A stretch of DNA of 64,000 bases from Solirubrobacterales bacterium (GCA_026392255.1 JAPLCJ010000047.1:62001-126000), one strand, 5' to 3'. Shown: positions 42,351-52,839, counted from the stretch's first letter. A program made the numbers and translations. The notes: a model not told the origin generated them from the letters alone.

Positions 42351-42716
42351 ATGAGCGTTAAGGCACTACGAGGAGCAACACAGGTCGCGGCTAATGATGC
42401 GGTCTCAATTCGCGCAGGCACTGTCGAGCTTGTCGTTGAGCTGCTGTCGCGCAACGGCCTTACCTCGGAGGAGTTGATCTCCTGCATCTTCACGGTGACC
42501 CCTGACTTGGACGCTGAATTTCCCGCGACAGCTGCTCGGGAGGCTGGTCTGGATCAGGTCCCGTTGCTGTGTGCCTCAGAGATTCCTGTGCCCGGCGCGA
42601 TGGAGCGGGTCGTGCGAGTACTTGTCCACTGCGAGTTGGCGGAAGGCCAGGTAGGAGAGCATGTCTATCTCTCTGGTGCCCAAGCTCTCCGCCCAGACCT
42701 CAACAGCGCTCAGTAG
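42351..42716 (+). CDS. aroH: Chorismate mutase, AroH type
   Basis: A 121-residue monofunctional mutase converting chorismate to prephenate. It resembles Bacillus AroH: LRGATQV with the active-site Arg near residue 7, VTPDLDAEFPATAARE, a second Arg in RVVRVLVH (substrate-binding), and HVYLSGAQALRPDL. It opens an aromatic block with hisC-like, aroF, tyrA and aroA genes. Confidence 0.93.
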   Translation: MSVKALRGATQVAANDAVSIRAGTVELVVELLSRNGLTSEELISCIFTVTPDLDAEFPATAAREAGLDQVPLLCASEIPVPGAMERVVRVLVHCELAEGQVGEHVYLSGAQALRPDLNSAQ

Positions 42717-42722
42717 GCAGCC

Positions 42723-43811
42723 GTGGGACTTGAGTTCGCTGATCGAATTGGCCGTATCCCGGTTTATCCGGCTGCTGATGGCTATGCCCTTAGTGAATCT
42801 GTTGCCTTACTGGCAAGCAATGAGGCGCCCTTCGCTCCTCTCCCAGAGGTAGTGGCAGCGGCGGCTGAGGCTGCGCGGACCGCGCATCGTTATCCCGACC
42901 CAGGCGCAAGCGGGCTGCGTGCGGCGGTCGCGAAAAAAACGGGCGTCTCCGTCGACCAGATCGCTACGGGTAACGGGTCATGCGATGTGCTCCTTGCGCT
43001 TGGGGAGGCACTGCTGCAACCGGGGAGGGAGCTGGTTTATGCGTGGCCAGCATTCTCGATGTACCCGCAGCTGAGTGCCACGACTGGCGCAACAGATGTT
43101 CAGGTCCCGCTCGACGCTGATGATCGCCATGACCTGAAGGCTCTAGCAGCGGCCGTCACCCCGGAGACCAGGTTGCTGCTGATCTGTAACCCCAATAATC
43201 CGACATCGACCCTCGTTCCTATTGCGGAGGTAGAGGAGCTTCTGCAATCCGTTGGGGATTCAGTCTGTGTGGTTCTAGATGAGGCCTACCGAGAGTTTGT
43301 TACGTCTGAAGAACCAGACGCGACCCTCGAGCTGCTCTCCCGGTACCCAAACCTCGTGATCCTGCGCACCTTCTCCAAGGTTTATGGCTTGGCTGCATTA
43401 CGGGTTGGCTACGGCCTCTGCGGTGACGCGACTCTCCGCACTGCAGTTGACCAAGTTCGTCAGCCGTTCTTCTGTAACGCCTCAGCGCAAGCTGCAGCAA
43501 TTGAGGCTCTGTCCCACGGTGATGAGGTCGACCGACGTGTTGCCCTGATGGTCGATGAACGCGAGCGGCTGTCGACTGGGCTAGAAGCGCTTGGCTGCCA
43601 AGTTGCCCAATCTCAGGCGAACTTCCTCTGGGTCAGGCTCCCTGACGGTGCCGACGAAAAGGAGACAGTGGCCGGTCTCAGCGCGCGCGACATTCTTGTT
43701 CGGGCTGGCACAGCGCTCGGAGGGGCGGGACATCTGAGGATCACGGTTGGTCTTCCGGAGCAGCACGAACGGCTCCTCACAGCCCTCGCGGAGCTTCTTC
43801 CACAGCGGTAG
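42723..43811 (+). CDS. hisC: Histidinol-phosphate/aromatic aminotransferase (HisC family)
   Basis: A 362-residue fold-type I PLP aminotransferase with LASNEAPFAP, GNGSCDVLLAL, CNPNNPTST, LDEAYREF and the PLP lysine in TFSKVYGLAALRVGYG. HisC-family enzymes act on histidinol phosphate, and some on aromatic oxo-acids. Since all neighbours belong to phenylalanine/tyrosine synthesis, an aromatic aminotransferase role is plausible. GTG start 42723, six nt after aroH. Confidence 0.88.
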   Translation: MGLEFADRIGRIPVYPAADGYALSESVALLASNEAPFAPLPEVVAAAAEAARTAHRYPDPGASGLRAAVAKKTGVSVDQIATGNGSCDVLLALGEALLQPGRELVYAWPAFSMYPQLSATTGATDVQVPLDADDRHDLKALAAAVTPETRLLLICNPNNPTSTLVPIAEVEELLQSVGDSVCVVLDEAYREFVTSEEPDATLELLSRYPNLVILRTFSKVYGLAALRVGYGLCGDATLRTAVDQVRQPFFCNASAQAAAIEALSHGDEVDRRVALMVDERERLSTGLEALGCQVAQSQANFLWVRLPDGADEKETVAGLSARDILVRAGTALGGAGHLRITVGLPEQHERLLTALAELLPQR

Positions 43812-43853
43812 ACCGGTTGCCTGAGCGTCTGCGTCCGCGCTGACCTGCTTGAC

Positions 43854-43859
43854 TAGGGC
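43854..43859 (+). promoter_or_regulatory. Candidate -10 box for aroF
   Basis: TAGGGC ends 7 nt before ATG 43867 and 4 nt before ATG 43864. The spacing favours the second ATG as a leaderless start. Confidence 0.35.
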
Positions 43860-43866
43860 GACCATG

Positions 43867-44910
43867 ATGATCGTGATGACAGAGTCGGCCACCGATGAAC
43901 AGGTGGCAGAGGTAGTTGGGCTGATTGAAGGCACCGGCGCGCAGGTGCACGTCAGCAAGGGGGAAACCCTCACGGTGATCGGTGCCATCGGAGACCAAGA
44001 GCACGACGGACGCGTCTCGGCGCTGGGCCTCGAGCAGCTCGACTCCGTAGACCGTGTTGTGCCCATCGCCAAGCAGTACAAACTCTCTTCCCGCCAGATC
44101 AAGAACGGCCAGGACAGCATTCTCGACATCGCAGGGACCAAGATTGGTGGGAAGAACTTCTCGTTGATCGCTGGTCCATGCACCGTTGAGTCCCGTGACC
44201 AGATGATGACCGCTGCAATTGCCTGCCGTGACGGCGGAGCATCAATGCTGCGCGGTGGCGCATACAAGCCGCGCACATCCCCATACAGCTTCCAAGGCTT
44301 GGGCGTTGAAGGACTGAAGCTCCTCGCAGAGGCTCGCGAAGAGACCGGTCTCCCGATCGTCACCGAGCTAATGGATGCCCGCGACATTGATGATGTGCTC
44401 GAAGTTGCCGATGTGATTCAGATCGGTGCTCGAAATATGCAGAACTACCCCCTGCTGACCGAGCTCGGCAAGGCTGGTCGACCTGTGATCATCAAGCGTG
44501 GCTTCTCCGCGACCCTTGAAGAGCTTCTGATGGCTGCTGAATATGTCCTCAAGGAGGGCAACGAGTCAGTGATTCTTTGCGAGCGCGGGATCCGCACCTT
44601 TGAGACCGCTTACAGATTCACTCTTGACCTGATGGCCGTCCCAGTGCTCAAGGAGATGACCCACCTGCCGGTGATTGTTGATCCGAGCCACGCTGCTGGA
44701 CGCCGTGACCTAGTTGAACCCCTTTCGCTTGCCGCAGCCGCCGTTGGAGCGGATGGAATCATCGTCGAGGTCCATCCGGACCCGCAGAACGCAGTCTGCG
44801 ACGGTCCTCAGCAGATCGAGGCCGTTGACTTCGCTGCGTACGCCGAGAAGGTTGCTGCAGCAGCAGCGCTTGCCGGCAGAGCGCTCGCAGCCCGACCTCA
44901 GAAGGTCTGA
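43867..44910 (+). CDS. aroF: 3-deoxy-7-phosphoheptulonate synthase (class I beta)
   Basis: A 347-residue first enzyme of the shikimate pathway. The N-terminal ferredoxin-like domain ([13 protein letters not shown], about 1-70) is the regulatory-type extension of class I-beta enzymes. The barrel has [56 protein letters not shown] and [13 protein letters not shown] 43867 is preferred over 43864 because homologues begin MIVVM and because of the -10 spacing. Confidence 0.95.
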   Translation: MIVMTESATDEQVAEVVGLIEGTGAQVHVSKGETLTVIGAIGDQEHDGRVSALGLEQLDSVDRVVPIAKQYKLSSRQIKNGQDSILDIAGTKIGGKNFSLIAGPCTVESRDQMMTAAIACRDGGASMLRGGAYKPRTSPYSFQGLGVEGLKLLAEAREETGLPIVTELMDARDIDDVLEVADVIQIGARNMQNYPLLTELGKAGRPVIIKRGFSATLEELLMAAEYVLKEGNESVILCERGIRTFETAYRFTLDLMAVPVLKEMTHLPVIVDPSHAAGRRDLVEPLSLAAAAVGADGIIVEVHPDPQNAVCDGPQQIEAVDFAAYAEKVAAAAALAGRALAARPQKV

Positions 44911-44930
44911 GAGAGGGCACGGTCTTTCCC

Positions 44931-46001
44931 GTGCGACTTGCAATCATCGGAACCGGCCTGATCGGTACCTCGGTGGCGATGGCTGCTGCGCGGATTGACG
45001 GCGTCGAACTTGTCGGTTGGGACACGGATCCAAATGAGCTCAAAATTGCGGCGGACCGATCCGGTCTGAGGGCCGCTCAGTCGCTCGAATCCGCCGTGTC
45101 GGAAGCGGACGCGATTCTGGTTGCAGTTCCCGTTGGAGTTAGTCAGGGCGTTGTCCAGGCAGTCCTGGAGTGCGCTGGGCCCGAGGCACTGATCACCGAC
45201 GCTGGCTCGACCAAGCGCGGTCTTGTGGAGCACACAGACGATGTGCGCTTCGTCGGCGGTCACCCACTTGCTGGTGGCGAAGTTGGCGGGGCAGGCAGCG
45301 CCAGGGCAGACCTGTTCAGTGGGGCGACATGGTTCCTCACCCCAGTTGAGTCGACGGCGGGCGTTCAGCTTGAGCGAGCCTTCAGGTTGGTCAGCGACCT
45401 TGGAGCTAAACCCCGAGCGGTGGCGCCTGACGTACACGACAGAATCCTCGCCACGGTTTCCCATCTGCCACATGTCTTGGCCAACGTCCTTGTCTCCGAG
45501 GCGGCAGGCACAGTCAGCGATGAGGACGAGTCGCTTCCAGCTACAGGTCCGAGCTTTCGGGATGCAACCCGTGTGGCCGGAGCCCCAAGCTCTATTTGGA
45601 CTGACATTTACATCAGCAATGCGGAGGCACTGATTGAGCGACTCGTCTCGGTTGAAGCTCAACTCGCCAAGGTTCGCGAGATGCTCGAGAGTAGAGACAG
45701 CGGGGCCCTCACCGCCTGGAACGATGCTGCTGGATCACAGAAGGCGCGCCTTGCGGGCAGCGGTGTGATCGGTCACGCCGTGCATCAGATCCGGGTTCAG
45801 GTACCAAACAGGCCCGGGGTTCTTGCGGAGATCGCTCTTGCCCTTGGGCAGGCTGGCATTGACCTTGCTGACCTGCAGCTCCATCCAGCTGATGACCGTG
45901 CGACAGGAACAATCGTTCTGGGGATTGAAGGCGGAGAGAATGTGGAGCGGGCTGAGACGCTGATAGCAGGGCTGGGCCACAAGGTTTCCGAGGAGCAGTG
46001 A
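44931..46001 (+). CDS. tyrA: Prephenate dehydrogenase with C-terminal ACT domain
   Basis: A 356-residue protein. The N-terminal NAD(P) fold has IIGTGLIGTSVAMAA and GWDTDP; catalytic-domain motifs are TDAGSTK, VGGHPLAG and ATVSHLPH with the catalytic His. The ACT domain (about 285-350: VQVPNRPGVLAEIALALGQAGI) probably binds tyrosine for feedback control. GTG 44931 is chosen because the Rossmann motif starts six residues later. Part of the aromatic block. Confidence 0.93.
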   Translation: MRLAIIGTGLIGTSVAMAAARIDGVELVGWDTDPNELKIAADRSGLRAAQSLESAVSEADAILVAVPVGVSQGVVQAVLECAGPEALITDAGSTKRGLVEHTDDVRFVGGHPLAGGEVGGAGSARADLFSGATWFLTPVESTAGVQLERAFRLVSDLGAKPRAVAPDVHDRILATVSHLPHVLANVLVSEAAGTVSDEDESLPATGPSFRDATRVAGAPSSIWTDIYISNAEALIERLVSVEAQLAKVREMLESRDSGALTAWNDAAGSQKARLAGSGVIGHAVHQIRVQVPNRPGVLAEIALALGQAGIDLADLQLHPADDRATGTIVLGIEGGENVERAETLIAGLGHKVSEEQ

Positions 46002-46002
46002 G

Positions 46003-47316
46003 TTGAGCGCTCAGCGGTTTGAACCTGCCCAGGGACCACTGTCAGGACGGATCACGACGGCAGCGGACAAATCTATCTCGCACCGGGCGGCGATTCTTGC
46101 GGCGATGGCAACTGGAACCTCGACCATCGACAACTACCTGCTGGGAGAGGACACCCTCAGCACACTGCGTGTCCTCGCTCAGCTTGGTGTGCCAGTCAAG
46201 CGCGAGGGCGCAAGGGTCGTGATCGAAGGCGTTGGGCTGACTGGTCCAAACGAATCAGACTCAGCTCTGGATGTCGGCAATAGCGGTACGCTGCTGCGGC
46301 TTGTCGCGGGCTGGCTTGCCGGGCAGGACGGCTCGTCATGGGTCCTCGACGGCGATGAGTCAATCCGTTCGCGCCCAATGGCCCGCGTTGCGGATCCCCT
46401 CGAAGAGATGGGTGCTAGCTTCGACCTCCAAGCTGGCGGGACGCCACCTCTGACTGTGAACGGCGCATCTCTAGACGCGATCTCTTACGGCAGTCCTGTG
46501 TCAAGTGCCCAAGTTAAGAGCGCAGTCTTGATCGCGGGATTATCGGCCTCAGGCCCGGTCTCTGTGTCAGAGAGCCCTGCGTCCCGCGACCACACGGAGC
46601 GCATGCTTGCCGAGCAAGGGGCGTCCATCACTGTCTCCGATCAAGGCGATCGTCATACGGTCACAGTTGAGCCAACTTCTGGGCTAACGGCCGTCGACAG
46701 AGTGATCCCAGGTGATCCGTCCTCAGCGGCCTTTCCGCTTGTGGCGGCCCTGCTGGTACCGGGGTCTGGGGTGACTGTCGAAAACATCAATCTGAACCCC
46801 TCGCGGACGGGGCTTTTCCGGATTCTCGAGCGGATGGGTGCGCAGATCACAGGATTTAGCTCTGCTGCCGAAGGTGAGGATCCTTTGGCAACAGAGATCC
46901 CCGGAACAATCACCGTCAAGGCGTCCAAACTGCAAGGCGTGGAGGTCGAGGAAGCTGAAATTCCATCGGCAGTGGACGAGATCACGCTGGTTGCGTTGGC
47001 CGGCTGCTTTGCGACTGGACAGACGATTGTGAGAGGGGCTGGTGAGCTGCGCGTGAAGGAGACCGACCGCATAGCTGGCGTCGTCGAACTGCTGAAGGCA
47101 TTGGGTGCGCAGATAGAGGCCACCGACGACGGGTTTGTTGTAGAAGGCACCGGGGGGCTACGTGGTGGCACTGTCGACAGCAATGGGGACCACCGTCTGG
47201 CGATGCTCGCCGCGGTTGCCGGTGTCGCTAGTCACACCGGAGTCACCGTCAATAATTTCGAGGCCGCGGCAGTTTCCTACCCCGACTTCGCCTCAGACCT
47301 AGCCTCGTTGGCCTAG
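46003..47316 (+). CDS. aroA: EPSP synthase (3-phosphoshikimate 1-carboxyvinyltransferase)
   Basis: A 437-residue two-domain enzyme making EPSP, the target class of glyphosate. ADKSISHRAAILAAMA, LDVGNSGTLLRLVAGWLA, DGDESIRSRPMARV, SSAQVKSAVLIAGL, KETDRI and DGNDHR-like SNGDHRLAMLAAVA are present. TTG start 46003 is preceded by GAGGAG. The TAG stop lies inside the cmk -10 box. Confidence 0.95.
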   Translation: MSAQRFEPAQGPLSGRITTAADKSISHRAAILAAMATGTSTIDNYLLGEDTLSTLRVLAQLGVPVKREGARVVIEGVGLTGPNESDSALDVGNSGTLLRLVAGWLAGQDGSSWVLDGDESIRSRPMARVADPLEEMGASFDLQAGGTPPLTVNGASLDAISYGSPVSSAQVKSAVLIAGLSASGPVSVSESPASRDHTERMLAEQGASITVSDQGDRHTVTVEPTSGLTAVDRVIPGDPSSAAFPLVAALLVPGSGVTVENINLNPSRTGLFRILERMGAQITGFSSAAEGEDPLATEIPGTITVKASKLQGVEVEEAEIPSAVDEITLVALAGCFATGQTIVRGAGELRVKETDRIAGVVELLKALGAQIEATDDGFVVEGTGGLRGGTVDSNGDHRLAMLAAVAGVASHTGVTVNNFEAAAVSYPDFASDLASLA

Positions 47317-47319
47317 CCT
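47314..47319 (+). promoter_or_regulatory. -10 box for leaderless cmk, contains aroA stop
   Basis: TAGCCT begins with the TAG stop of aroA and ends 7 nt before the cmk ATG. The -35 region is weak. Confidence 0.5.
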
Positions 47320-47326
47320 GCCACCC

Positions 47327-47941
47327 ATGGTTATCGCAATCGATGGCCCGGCTGGGGCCGGTAAAAGCACAGTGGCAAAGGCGGTTGCTCAAAGCCTTGG
47401 GTTTCTGCACCTCGACACAGGGGGGATGTATCGAATAGTCGCTCTTGCCGCCGTGCGCACTGGGCTTGATCCAGTTGAGGCCGCCGGATCGATCCAGATT
47501 GATGCTGGTCCGCCGCTTCTCATGGACGGCGAAGACCCGGGGGACGCAATCCGGACACCCGAGGTAACAGCAATGGCTTCCAAGGTGGCCGGCGACATTG
47601 AGGTAAGAGCGCTACTGGTCCGCCGCCAGCAGGAGATTCTCTCGCAAGGCGATTGGGTTGCTGAGGGCAGAGACATCTGCCAAGTCGTTGCCCCTGACGC
47701 TGAGGTTCGAGTTTGGCTAACAGCAGATGAGACTGAACGGGCGAGGCGGAGGGCTAATCAGACCGGCGAGTCCGTTGAGGAAGTGCTTGCCGCGCAGCGT
47801 CAGAGAGATGCCGCCGACGAAGGGCACGGGCGCTCCACCTTGGAGGCTCCCGAGGGTGCATTAGTCGTTGACACGACCGCTTTGACTCCCGACGAAGTGG
47901 TTGCCGAGATCCGGGCGCTCGCCAACCGCCTCCGCGACTAA
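47327..47941 (+). CDS. cmk: Cytidylate kinase
   Basis: A 204-residue P-loop kinase that phosphorylates CMP/dCMP. P-loop GPAGAGKSTVA (6-16), DTGGMYR, and GRDICQVVAPDAEVRVWLTA followed by the lid RARRR. It is slightly short for the family. The aroA-cmk-der order is widespread in bacteria. Confidence 0.93.
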   Translation: MVIAIDGPAGAGKSTVAKAVAQSLGFLHLDTGGMYRIVALAAVRTGLDPVEAAGSIQIDAGPPLLMDGEDPGDAIRTPEVTAMASKVAGDIEVRALLVRRQQEILSQGDWVAEGRDICQVVAPDAEVRVWLTADETERARRRANQTGESVEEVLAAQRQRDAADEGHGRSTLEAPEGALVVDTTALTPDEVVAEIRALANRLRD

Positions 47942-47954
47942 CGCCCGACCCGGG

Positions 47955-47960
47955 CATACT
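47955..47960 (+). promoter_or_regulatory. Candidate -10 box for der
   Basis: CATACT ends 8 nt before the GTG start of der. It matches only loosely, and no Shine-Dalgarno is present. Confidence 0.3.
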
Positions 47961-47968
47961 CAATCCCC

Positions 47969-49324
47969 GTGCGTAAGATCGCCGTCGTCGGCTACCCCAA
48001 CGTTGGAAAGAGTTCACTCGTCAACCGCCTGAGCGGAACGAAGGAGACTGTCGTACACGAAATGGCGGGCGTAACTCGCGACCGGAAAGAGGTTGATGCC
48101 GAGTGGAACGGCAAGCGTTTCATCCTCGTTGACACTGGTGGCATTGATGAAGATGACCCCGACACGATGGCCGCGTCGGTCCGCAGGCAGTCGATGACTG
48201 CTCTGAGTGACTGCGACGCCGCTCTACTCGTTGTTGACGCTAAAGCTGGGCTCCGACCCGGCGATGAGGATGTTGCGGACATGCTCCGGCGCTCAGATAT
48301 TCCGGTTCTGTTGGCCGCCAATAAGTGCGACACGGTCAAAGACATTCCCTATTCCGCCGAATTCCACAAGCTCGGGCTTGGCGATCCATTTGCTGTCAGC
48401 GCAGCACAAGGTCTTGGCGTCGGTGACCTGCTGGACCGTCTCAGCGACATGATTGGTGACGACCTCGTCTTTGGTCCTCAGCCCGAGGCCCCAGTGCGGC
48501 TTGCTCTGATCGGACGTCCCAACGTGGGCAAGAGCTCGATGGTCAATCAGCTGACGGGGGAGGACCGCGTGATCGTTTCCCCAATTGCTGGAACCACGCG
48601 AGATTCAATCGACACGCCGCTGATTGTTCCAGCGGATCTTGCCGGTGGCCGTGAACGCCAAGTGCTTCTGGTTGACACTGCAGGCCTGCGCCGCGCAGCC
48701 AAGATTGAGGGCGAGCTTGAACAGGCATCAGCGGCCAGGGCCCGCCGGGCAGCGGAACGGGCAGATGTTGCGCTCGTGGTCTGCGACGCGGTGGAGGGAG
48801 TCACGGCCCAAGATCTTCGGATTGCTGAATTGGCAATGCAGTCCGGCTGCGCAACGGCACTTGTGCTCAACAAGTGGGACCTGATCCGCGATAGTGATCA
48901 GGACGCAGACAAGGTGCTTCAGGCCGCTCAGGACCTAGCTGGGTCCAAACTGCGTCTGCGGCCACGGGTCCTGACTGCAAGTGCCCTCACGGGGCGGCAG
49001 GTCTCCCGCCTTCTGGCTGAAGCTGTTGCGATTGCCGACCGGTCCAAGGAACGCATCCCAACGCCACAGCTGAACCGTTTTCTGGCTGAAATAACTGAAG
49101 CTCGGCAACCGCCGGCAGTTCAGGGCAAGCGCCTTAAGGTTCTTTATGGCGCGCAGACTGAGACAGCACCGCCTAGGTTTGCGATCCAAATCAACAGTCG
49201 GTCCCGAATCACAAAGGCCTACGTTTATTACATCGAGAACAGGCTTCGGGAGCGCTTCCGGCTGGAAGGCGTCCCCATCATCATGGACCTCGTTGAGCAC
49301 CGCTCCAGACGGAGTGAACGCTAG
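47969..49324 (+). CDS. der: Ribosome-associated GTPase Der (EngA)
   Basis: A 451-residue protein with two tandem GTPase domains. G1: [14 protein letters not shown] (N-terminus) and [14 protein letters not shown] (about 178). G3: DTGGI and DTAGL. G4: NKCD and NKWD. A KH-like C-terminal domain ends [17 protein letters not shown]. Der helps 50S subunit assembly. GTG start 47969 fits the family N-terminus ([15 protein letters not shown]). Confidence 0.96.
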   Translation: MRKIAVVGYPNVGKSSLVNRLSGTKETVVHEMAGVTRDRKEVDAEWNGKRFILVDTGGIDEDDPDTMAASVRRQSMTALSDCDAALLVVDAKAGLRPGDEDVADMLRRSDIPVLLAANKCDTVKDIPYSAEFHKLGLGDPFAVSAAQGLGVGDLLDRLSDMIGDDLVFGPQPEAPVRLALIGRPNVGKSSMVNQLTGEDRVIVSPIAGTTRDSIDTPLIVPADLAGGRERQVLLVDTAGLRRAAKIEGELEQASAARARRAAERADVALVVCDAVEGVTAQDLRIAELAMQSGCATALVLNKWDLIRDSDQDADKVLQAAQDLAGSKLRLRPRVLTASALTGRQVSRLLAEAVAIADRSKERIPTPQLNRFLAEITEARQPPAVQGKRLKVLYGAQTETAPPRFAIQINSRSRITKAYVYYIENRLRERFRLEGVPIIMDLVEHRSRRSER

Positions 49325-49370
49325 TAGCGCAAGGATTGCTCCCAGTAGTGGCTAGAGGCCACAGTGCCGC

Positions 49371-49376
49371 TAGTCT
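49371..49376 (+). promoter_or_regulatory. Candidate metK -10 box
   Basis: TAGTCT lies 58 nt before the metK ATG and would give a leader of about 50 nt. A small hairpin (GTGGC/GCCAC) sits just upstream. There is no room for a SAM riboswitch. Confidence 0.35.
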
Positions 49377-49434
49377 TCCCGAAGTTAGTTTTCGACCGCA
49401 TCCGAACCCAACAAAGCGAGCGAGTTACAACCGA

Positions 49435-50649
49435 ATGAGCACCAGCGACAGCACATACCTGTTCACCTCTGAGTCAGTGACCGAAGGTCACCCCGACAAG
49501 GTGTCCGATCAAATTTCTGACGGCGTCCTTGACGCTTGTCTCGCAGTTGACCCAGGCTCACGCGTTGCATGCGAGACACTTGTCAACACAAATCTTGTCG
49601 TGGTCTCAGGTGAGATCACCACTGGCAACGACAACCTCGACATCGAGCAGATTGCCCGTGACACGATCAAGAAGATCGGCTACGTGGACTTCGACCCAGG
49701 CTTTGACGCCAATCTCGTTGAAGTTCTTGTTCGCGTGGACCAGCAGTCAGCCGACATTGCTCAGGGTGTTAACGCCTCCGATGAGGTCCGTTCCGGCAAG
49801 GCTGAGGGCGACGAGGCAGAGCAGGCAGGCGCAGGCGATCAGGGAATGATGTTCGGCTACGCCTCAAACGAGACCAAGAGCCTGATGCCAGTCCCAATCC
49901 ATCTTGCTCACCGTCTCGCAGAGCGCCTCACAAAGGTGCGCAAGGACGGAACACTTTCCTACCTGCGCCCCGACGGCAAGACACAAGTTTCGGTCCGCTA
50001 CGAAAACGGCCGTCCGGTTGAGGTGGAGAAGGTTCTTGTCTCAACTCAGCACGGCCCAGAAGTTGAACGCGAGCAGATTCAGGAAGAGCTCTGGACCAAT
50101 GTGATCCTTCCTGTTCTTCAGGAAGAGGATGTTCCTTTTAACGAGGCCGAGGTCAAGGACAGCCTTCTAGTCAACCCAACCGGCATCTTTGTTGTCGGTG
50201 GTCCAGTTGGTGACTGTGGTCTCACCGGCCGCAAGATCATCGTTGACACTTACGGAGGCATGGCCCGTCACGGTGGCGGCGCGTTCTCCGGTAAGGACCC
50301 ATCAAAGGTTGACCGCTCAGCTGCTTACGCAGCCCGGCACGTTGCCAAGAACCTTGTTTCGGCAGGTCTTGCCGACCGCGCTGAGGTCCAAGTTGCTTAC
50401 GCCATTGGCGTCGCACGACCTGTCTCGGTCATGGTGGAGACGTTCGGTACTGAGAAGATCGGCCGCGGTCGCATTCAGGATCTAGTGGATGAGCACTTTG
50501 ACCTCCGCCCAGGCGCGTTCCGCCGCAGCCTCGATCTACACCGTCCGATCTACGCCCCAACTGCTGCCTACGGCCATTTCGGTCGTGACGGCTTCAGCTG
50601 GGAAGAGACCGATAAGGCCGACGCGCTTCGCGGCGCTGCCGGTCTCTGA
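49435..50649 (+). CDS. metK: S-adenosylmethionine synthetase
   Basis: A 404-residue enzyme making SAM from methionine and [37 protein letters not shown] and [22 protein letters not shown] are diagnostic. ATG 49435 fits the family N-terminus; an in-frame upstream ATG adds 33 residues with no family match. Confidence 0.97.
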   Translation: MSTSDSTYLFTSESVTEGHPDKVSDQISDGVLDACLAVDPGSRVACETLVNTNLVVVSGEITTGNDNLDIEQIARDTIKKIGYVDFDPGFDANLVEVLVRVDQQSADIAQGVNASDEVRSGKAEGDEAEQAGAGDQGMMFGYASNETKSLMPVPIHLAHRLAERLTKVRKDGTLSYLRPDGKTQVSVRYENGRPVEVEKVLVSTQHGPEVEREQIQEELWTNVILPVLQEEDVPFNEAEVKDSLLVNPTGIFVVGGPVGDCGLTGRKIIVDTYGGMARHGGGAFSGKDPSKVDRSAAYAARHVAKNLVSAGLADRAEVQVAYAIGVARPVSVMVETFGTEKIGRGRIQDLVDEHFDLRPGAFRRSLDLHRPIYAPTAAYGHFGRDGFSWEETDKADALRGAAGL

Positions 50650-50685
50650 TCGCGCAAATAGCGCGACGACGTCGCACCTGATCCC

Positions 50686-52839
50686 TTGAGAATCGCCCGG
50701 GTCGAGCCGCTTACGGCGGCCCGGGCCCTCAGGGGTCCGTTTGACTATCTGCTTCCAGATGGTTTCCCAGAAGTGGTCGTGGGTACCCGTCTGTCAGTCC
50801 CATTCGCAGGGCGCAAGCTTGAGGCGGTGGTGACTGAGGTCACGGGTCAGTCTGAGCTTCCCGAGTCACGCTTGGCGAAGCCCACAAAGGTTGTTGAGCC
50901 GTCAATTCCCGCTGACCTTGTCGCGATGGCGCTTTGGATGGCAGGGGCTTACTGCTCCACTCCAGCCCGCGCTCTCGCGCTTGTCTCGCCACCTGGGGCC
51001 ACATCAGGGGTCAGTGCACGAGAGACGCTTGTCGCAGAACTCACTGAGGCGGGGACCGCTGCGCTCGCTGGCGAAGGGCGTCTGACCGAGGGTCAACGGC
51101 TCGGGCTCGCCGAGCTCGTCGACGGTGCCTTACGCGCATCGGATTCGTCGCTGGGGCATCAGGGCTTAAGAAGGCTCGAGAAGCGCGGCCTTGTCGTGGT
51201 GCGGTCGGATCAACTAAGCCGGCGCCCAGCGCCATCCACCATGGAACCGGGCCTTGTCTCCCCGGCACTTAACCAGGAGCAACACGTCGCGCTGCAGCCA
51301 ATTCTGGAGTCCTTGGACAGCGTGGGGACTCCTGCGGGCTTCCTCCTGCATGGCATCACTGGTTCCGGCAAGACTGAGGTCTACATTCATGCCGCGGAGC
51401 GGGCGCTTGAGCAGGGAAGGGGCGTGATCGTCCTTGTTCCTGAAATCGCCTTGACCCCGCAAGCCGTGGCACGGTTCACTGCCAGACTGGGTGACACCGT
51501 TGCTGTCCTGCATTCAGGTCTCTCAATGGGCGAGAGGTTCGATGAGTGGTCGAGGCTCCGTTCTGGTGAGGCCCGGGTCTGTGTTGGACCCCGATCAGCT
51601 GTGTTCGCGCCCATCGACAACCTTGGTCTTGTGATTGTTGATGAGGAGCATGAGTCCTCCTATCGAAATGACGGTGACCCTGGCTACGACGCTCGAGAGC
51701 TGGCAGCGTGGAGGTCTGAGCACTGGGGAGCTGTGCTTGTCGCAGGAAGTGCTACCCCGAGGCCAGAGAGCGTTCGGCGACTTGACCGTCTGCGGCTTGA
51801 TCACCGAGCGGATGGTGCGCCGCTGCCGCCAGTGGAGCTCCTCGACATGAAGGGAGTCAAGGGAGTCCTTCATCCCAAGGCGGTGGAGGCACTCGGGGCT
51901 GTAAGGGCAGAGCAAGCCAAAGCGATCGTGCTCCTCAACAGGCGGGGCTGGTCCAACTTCCTCGCGTGTCAGGACTGCGGTCGGGTGTGGAAGTGTCCGC
52001 AATGTGATGTGTCTCTGGTGCTGCATCGCAGCGAGAACCGCATCACCTGCCATCACTGCGGGCATGGGGAGGTTTTCCCCACAAAGTGTCTGGACTGTGG
52101 CTCTACATCCATTTCCCGACACGGGGCAGGTACCGAGCGGATTGAGGATGAGTTGCGTCGGATCCTTGGGGACGAGTCGTTCCCGATCTTCCGACTTGAT
52201 GCCGATGCGGCAGCTGGCAAAGGAGAGGCCGAACGGATTCTGGGCGAGTTTCAGCGCGCGCCAGCGGGTGTGCTTGTGGGTACCCAGATGGTTGCTAAGG
52301 GCCATGATTTTCCCGATGTGACACTTGGCCTTGTGTTGGACGCGGACTCCACTCTGCGATTCCCCGACTTCCGAAGTGAGGAGCGGACCTTCCAGCTGGT
52401 CACACAGCTGGCAGGGCGGGCAGGGCGCGGGGCAAGGGGTGGGACGGTTTTGGTGCAAACGACATCGCCGGAGGTTGATGTTCTTCAGCTGGCGGCCAAG
52501 CATGACTCGGATGGGTTTCTTGAGTTGGAGCTCGAGCGTCGGGACGGGTTGGGGTATCCGCCGGCTGTTGCTTTGGTGCGAGTCTTTTGCGGTTCTGCGG
52601 ACAGTGAGGCGCTCGACCGTATTTCGGACGCGCTGGTTGAGAGCATCGAGGCTGCAGGTATCGAGGTGCTCGGCCCTGCCCCGCTATTCAGGCTGAAGGG
52701 GCGTGAGCGCAGGCAGTTGGTTGCCCGGTCTGGGGACCGAGAGCGGCTCGTTGCTGCTGTGGACTCGGCCATTTTCACGCACGCCGCTGACGCGTCGAAG
52801 TCTGCGGTCGTGATTGGCACCGAAGTCGACGCGGGCTAG
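50686..52839 (+). CDS. priA: Primosomal replication-restart helicase PriA
   Basis: A 717-residue superfamily 2 helicase. The N-terminal DNA-binding region is RIARVEPLTAARALRGPFDYLLP. Helicase motifs include GITGSGKTEVYI, VPEIALTP and DEEHESSYR. Eight Cys form the zinc sites (CQDC, CPQC, CHHC, CLDC), followed by GTQMVAKGHDFPDV and QLAGRAGRG. Actinobacterial PriA proteins sometimes lack motifs, but this one looks complete. TTG start 50686. The TAG stop lies inside the def -10 box. Confidence 0.95.
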   Translation: MRIARVEPLTAARALRGPFDYLLPDGFPEVVVGTRLSVPFAGRKLEAVVTEVTGQSELPESRLAKPTKVVEPSIPADLVAMALWMAGAYCSTPARALALVSPPGATSGVSARETLVAELTEAGTAALAGEGRLTEGQRLGLAELVDGALRASDSSLGHQGLRRLEKRGLVVVRSDQLSRRPAPSTMEPGLVSPALNQEQHVALQPILESLDSVGTPAGFLLHGITGSGKTEVYIHAAERALEQGRGVIVLVPEIALTPQAVARFTARLGDTVAVLHSGLSMGERFDEWSRLRSGEARVCVGPRSAVFAPIDNLGLVIVDEEHESSYRNDGDPGYDARELAAWRSEHWGAVLVAGSATPRPESVRRLDRLRLDHRADGAPLPPVELLDMKGVKGVLHPKAVEALGAVRAEQAKAIVLLNRRGWSNFLACQDCGRVWKCPQCDVSLVLHRSENRITCHHCGHGEVFPTKCLDCGSTSISRHGAGTERIEDELRRILGDESFPIFRLDADAAAGKGEAERILGEFQRAPAGVLVGTQMVAKGHDFPDVTLGLVLDADSTLRFPDFRSEERTFQLVTQLAGRAGRGARGGTVLVQTTSPEVDVLQLAAKHDSDGFLELELERRDGLGYPPAVALVRVFCGSADSEALDRISDALVESIEAAGIEVLGPAPLFRLKGRERRQLVARSGDRERLVAAVDSAIFTHAADASKSAVVIGTEVDAG

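Noticed and set aside
49325-49434. SAM riboswitch before metK
   Set aside because: The predicted leader is only ~50 nt and shows no SAM-element helices; the small GTGGC/GCCAC hairpin is upstream of the -10 box.
50650-50666. TCGCGC/GCGCGA hairpin after metK as a terminator
   Set aside because: The stem is only 6 bp and no T-run follows; it may be chance in GC-rich DNA.
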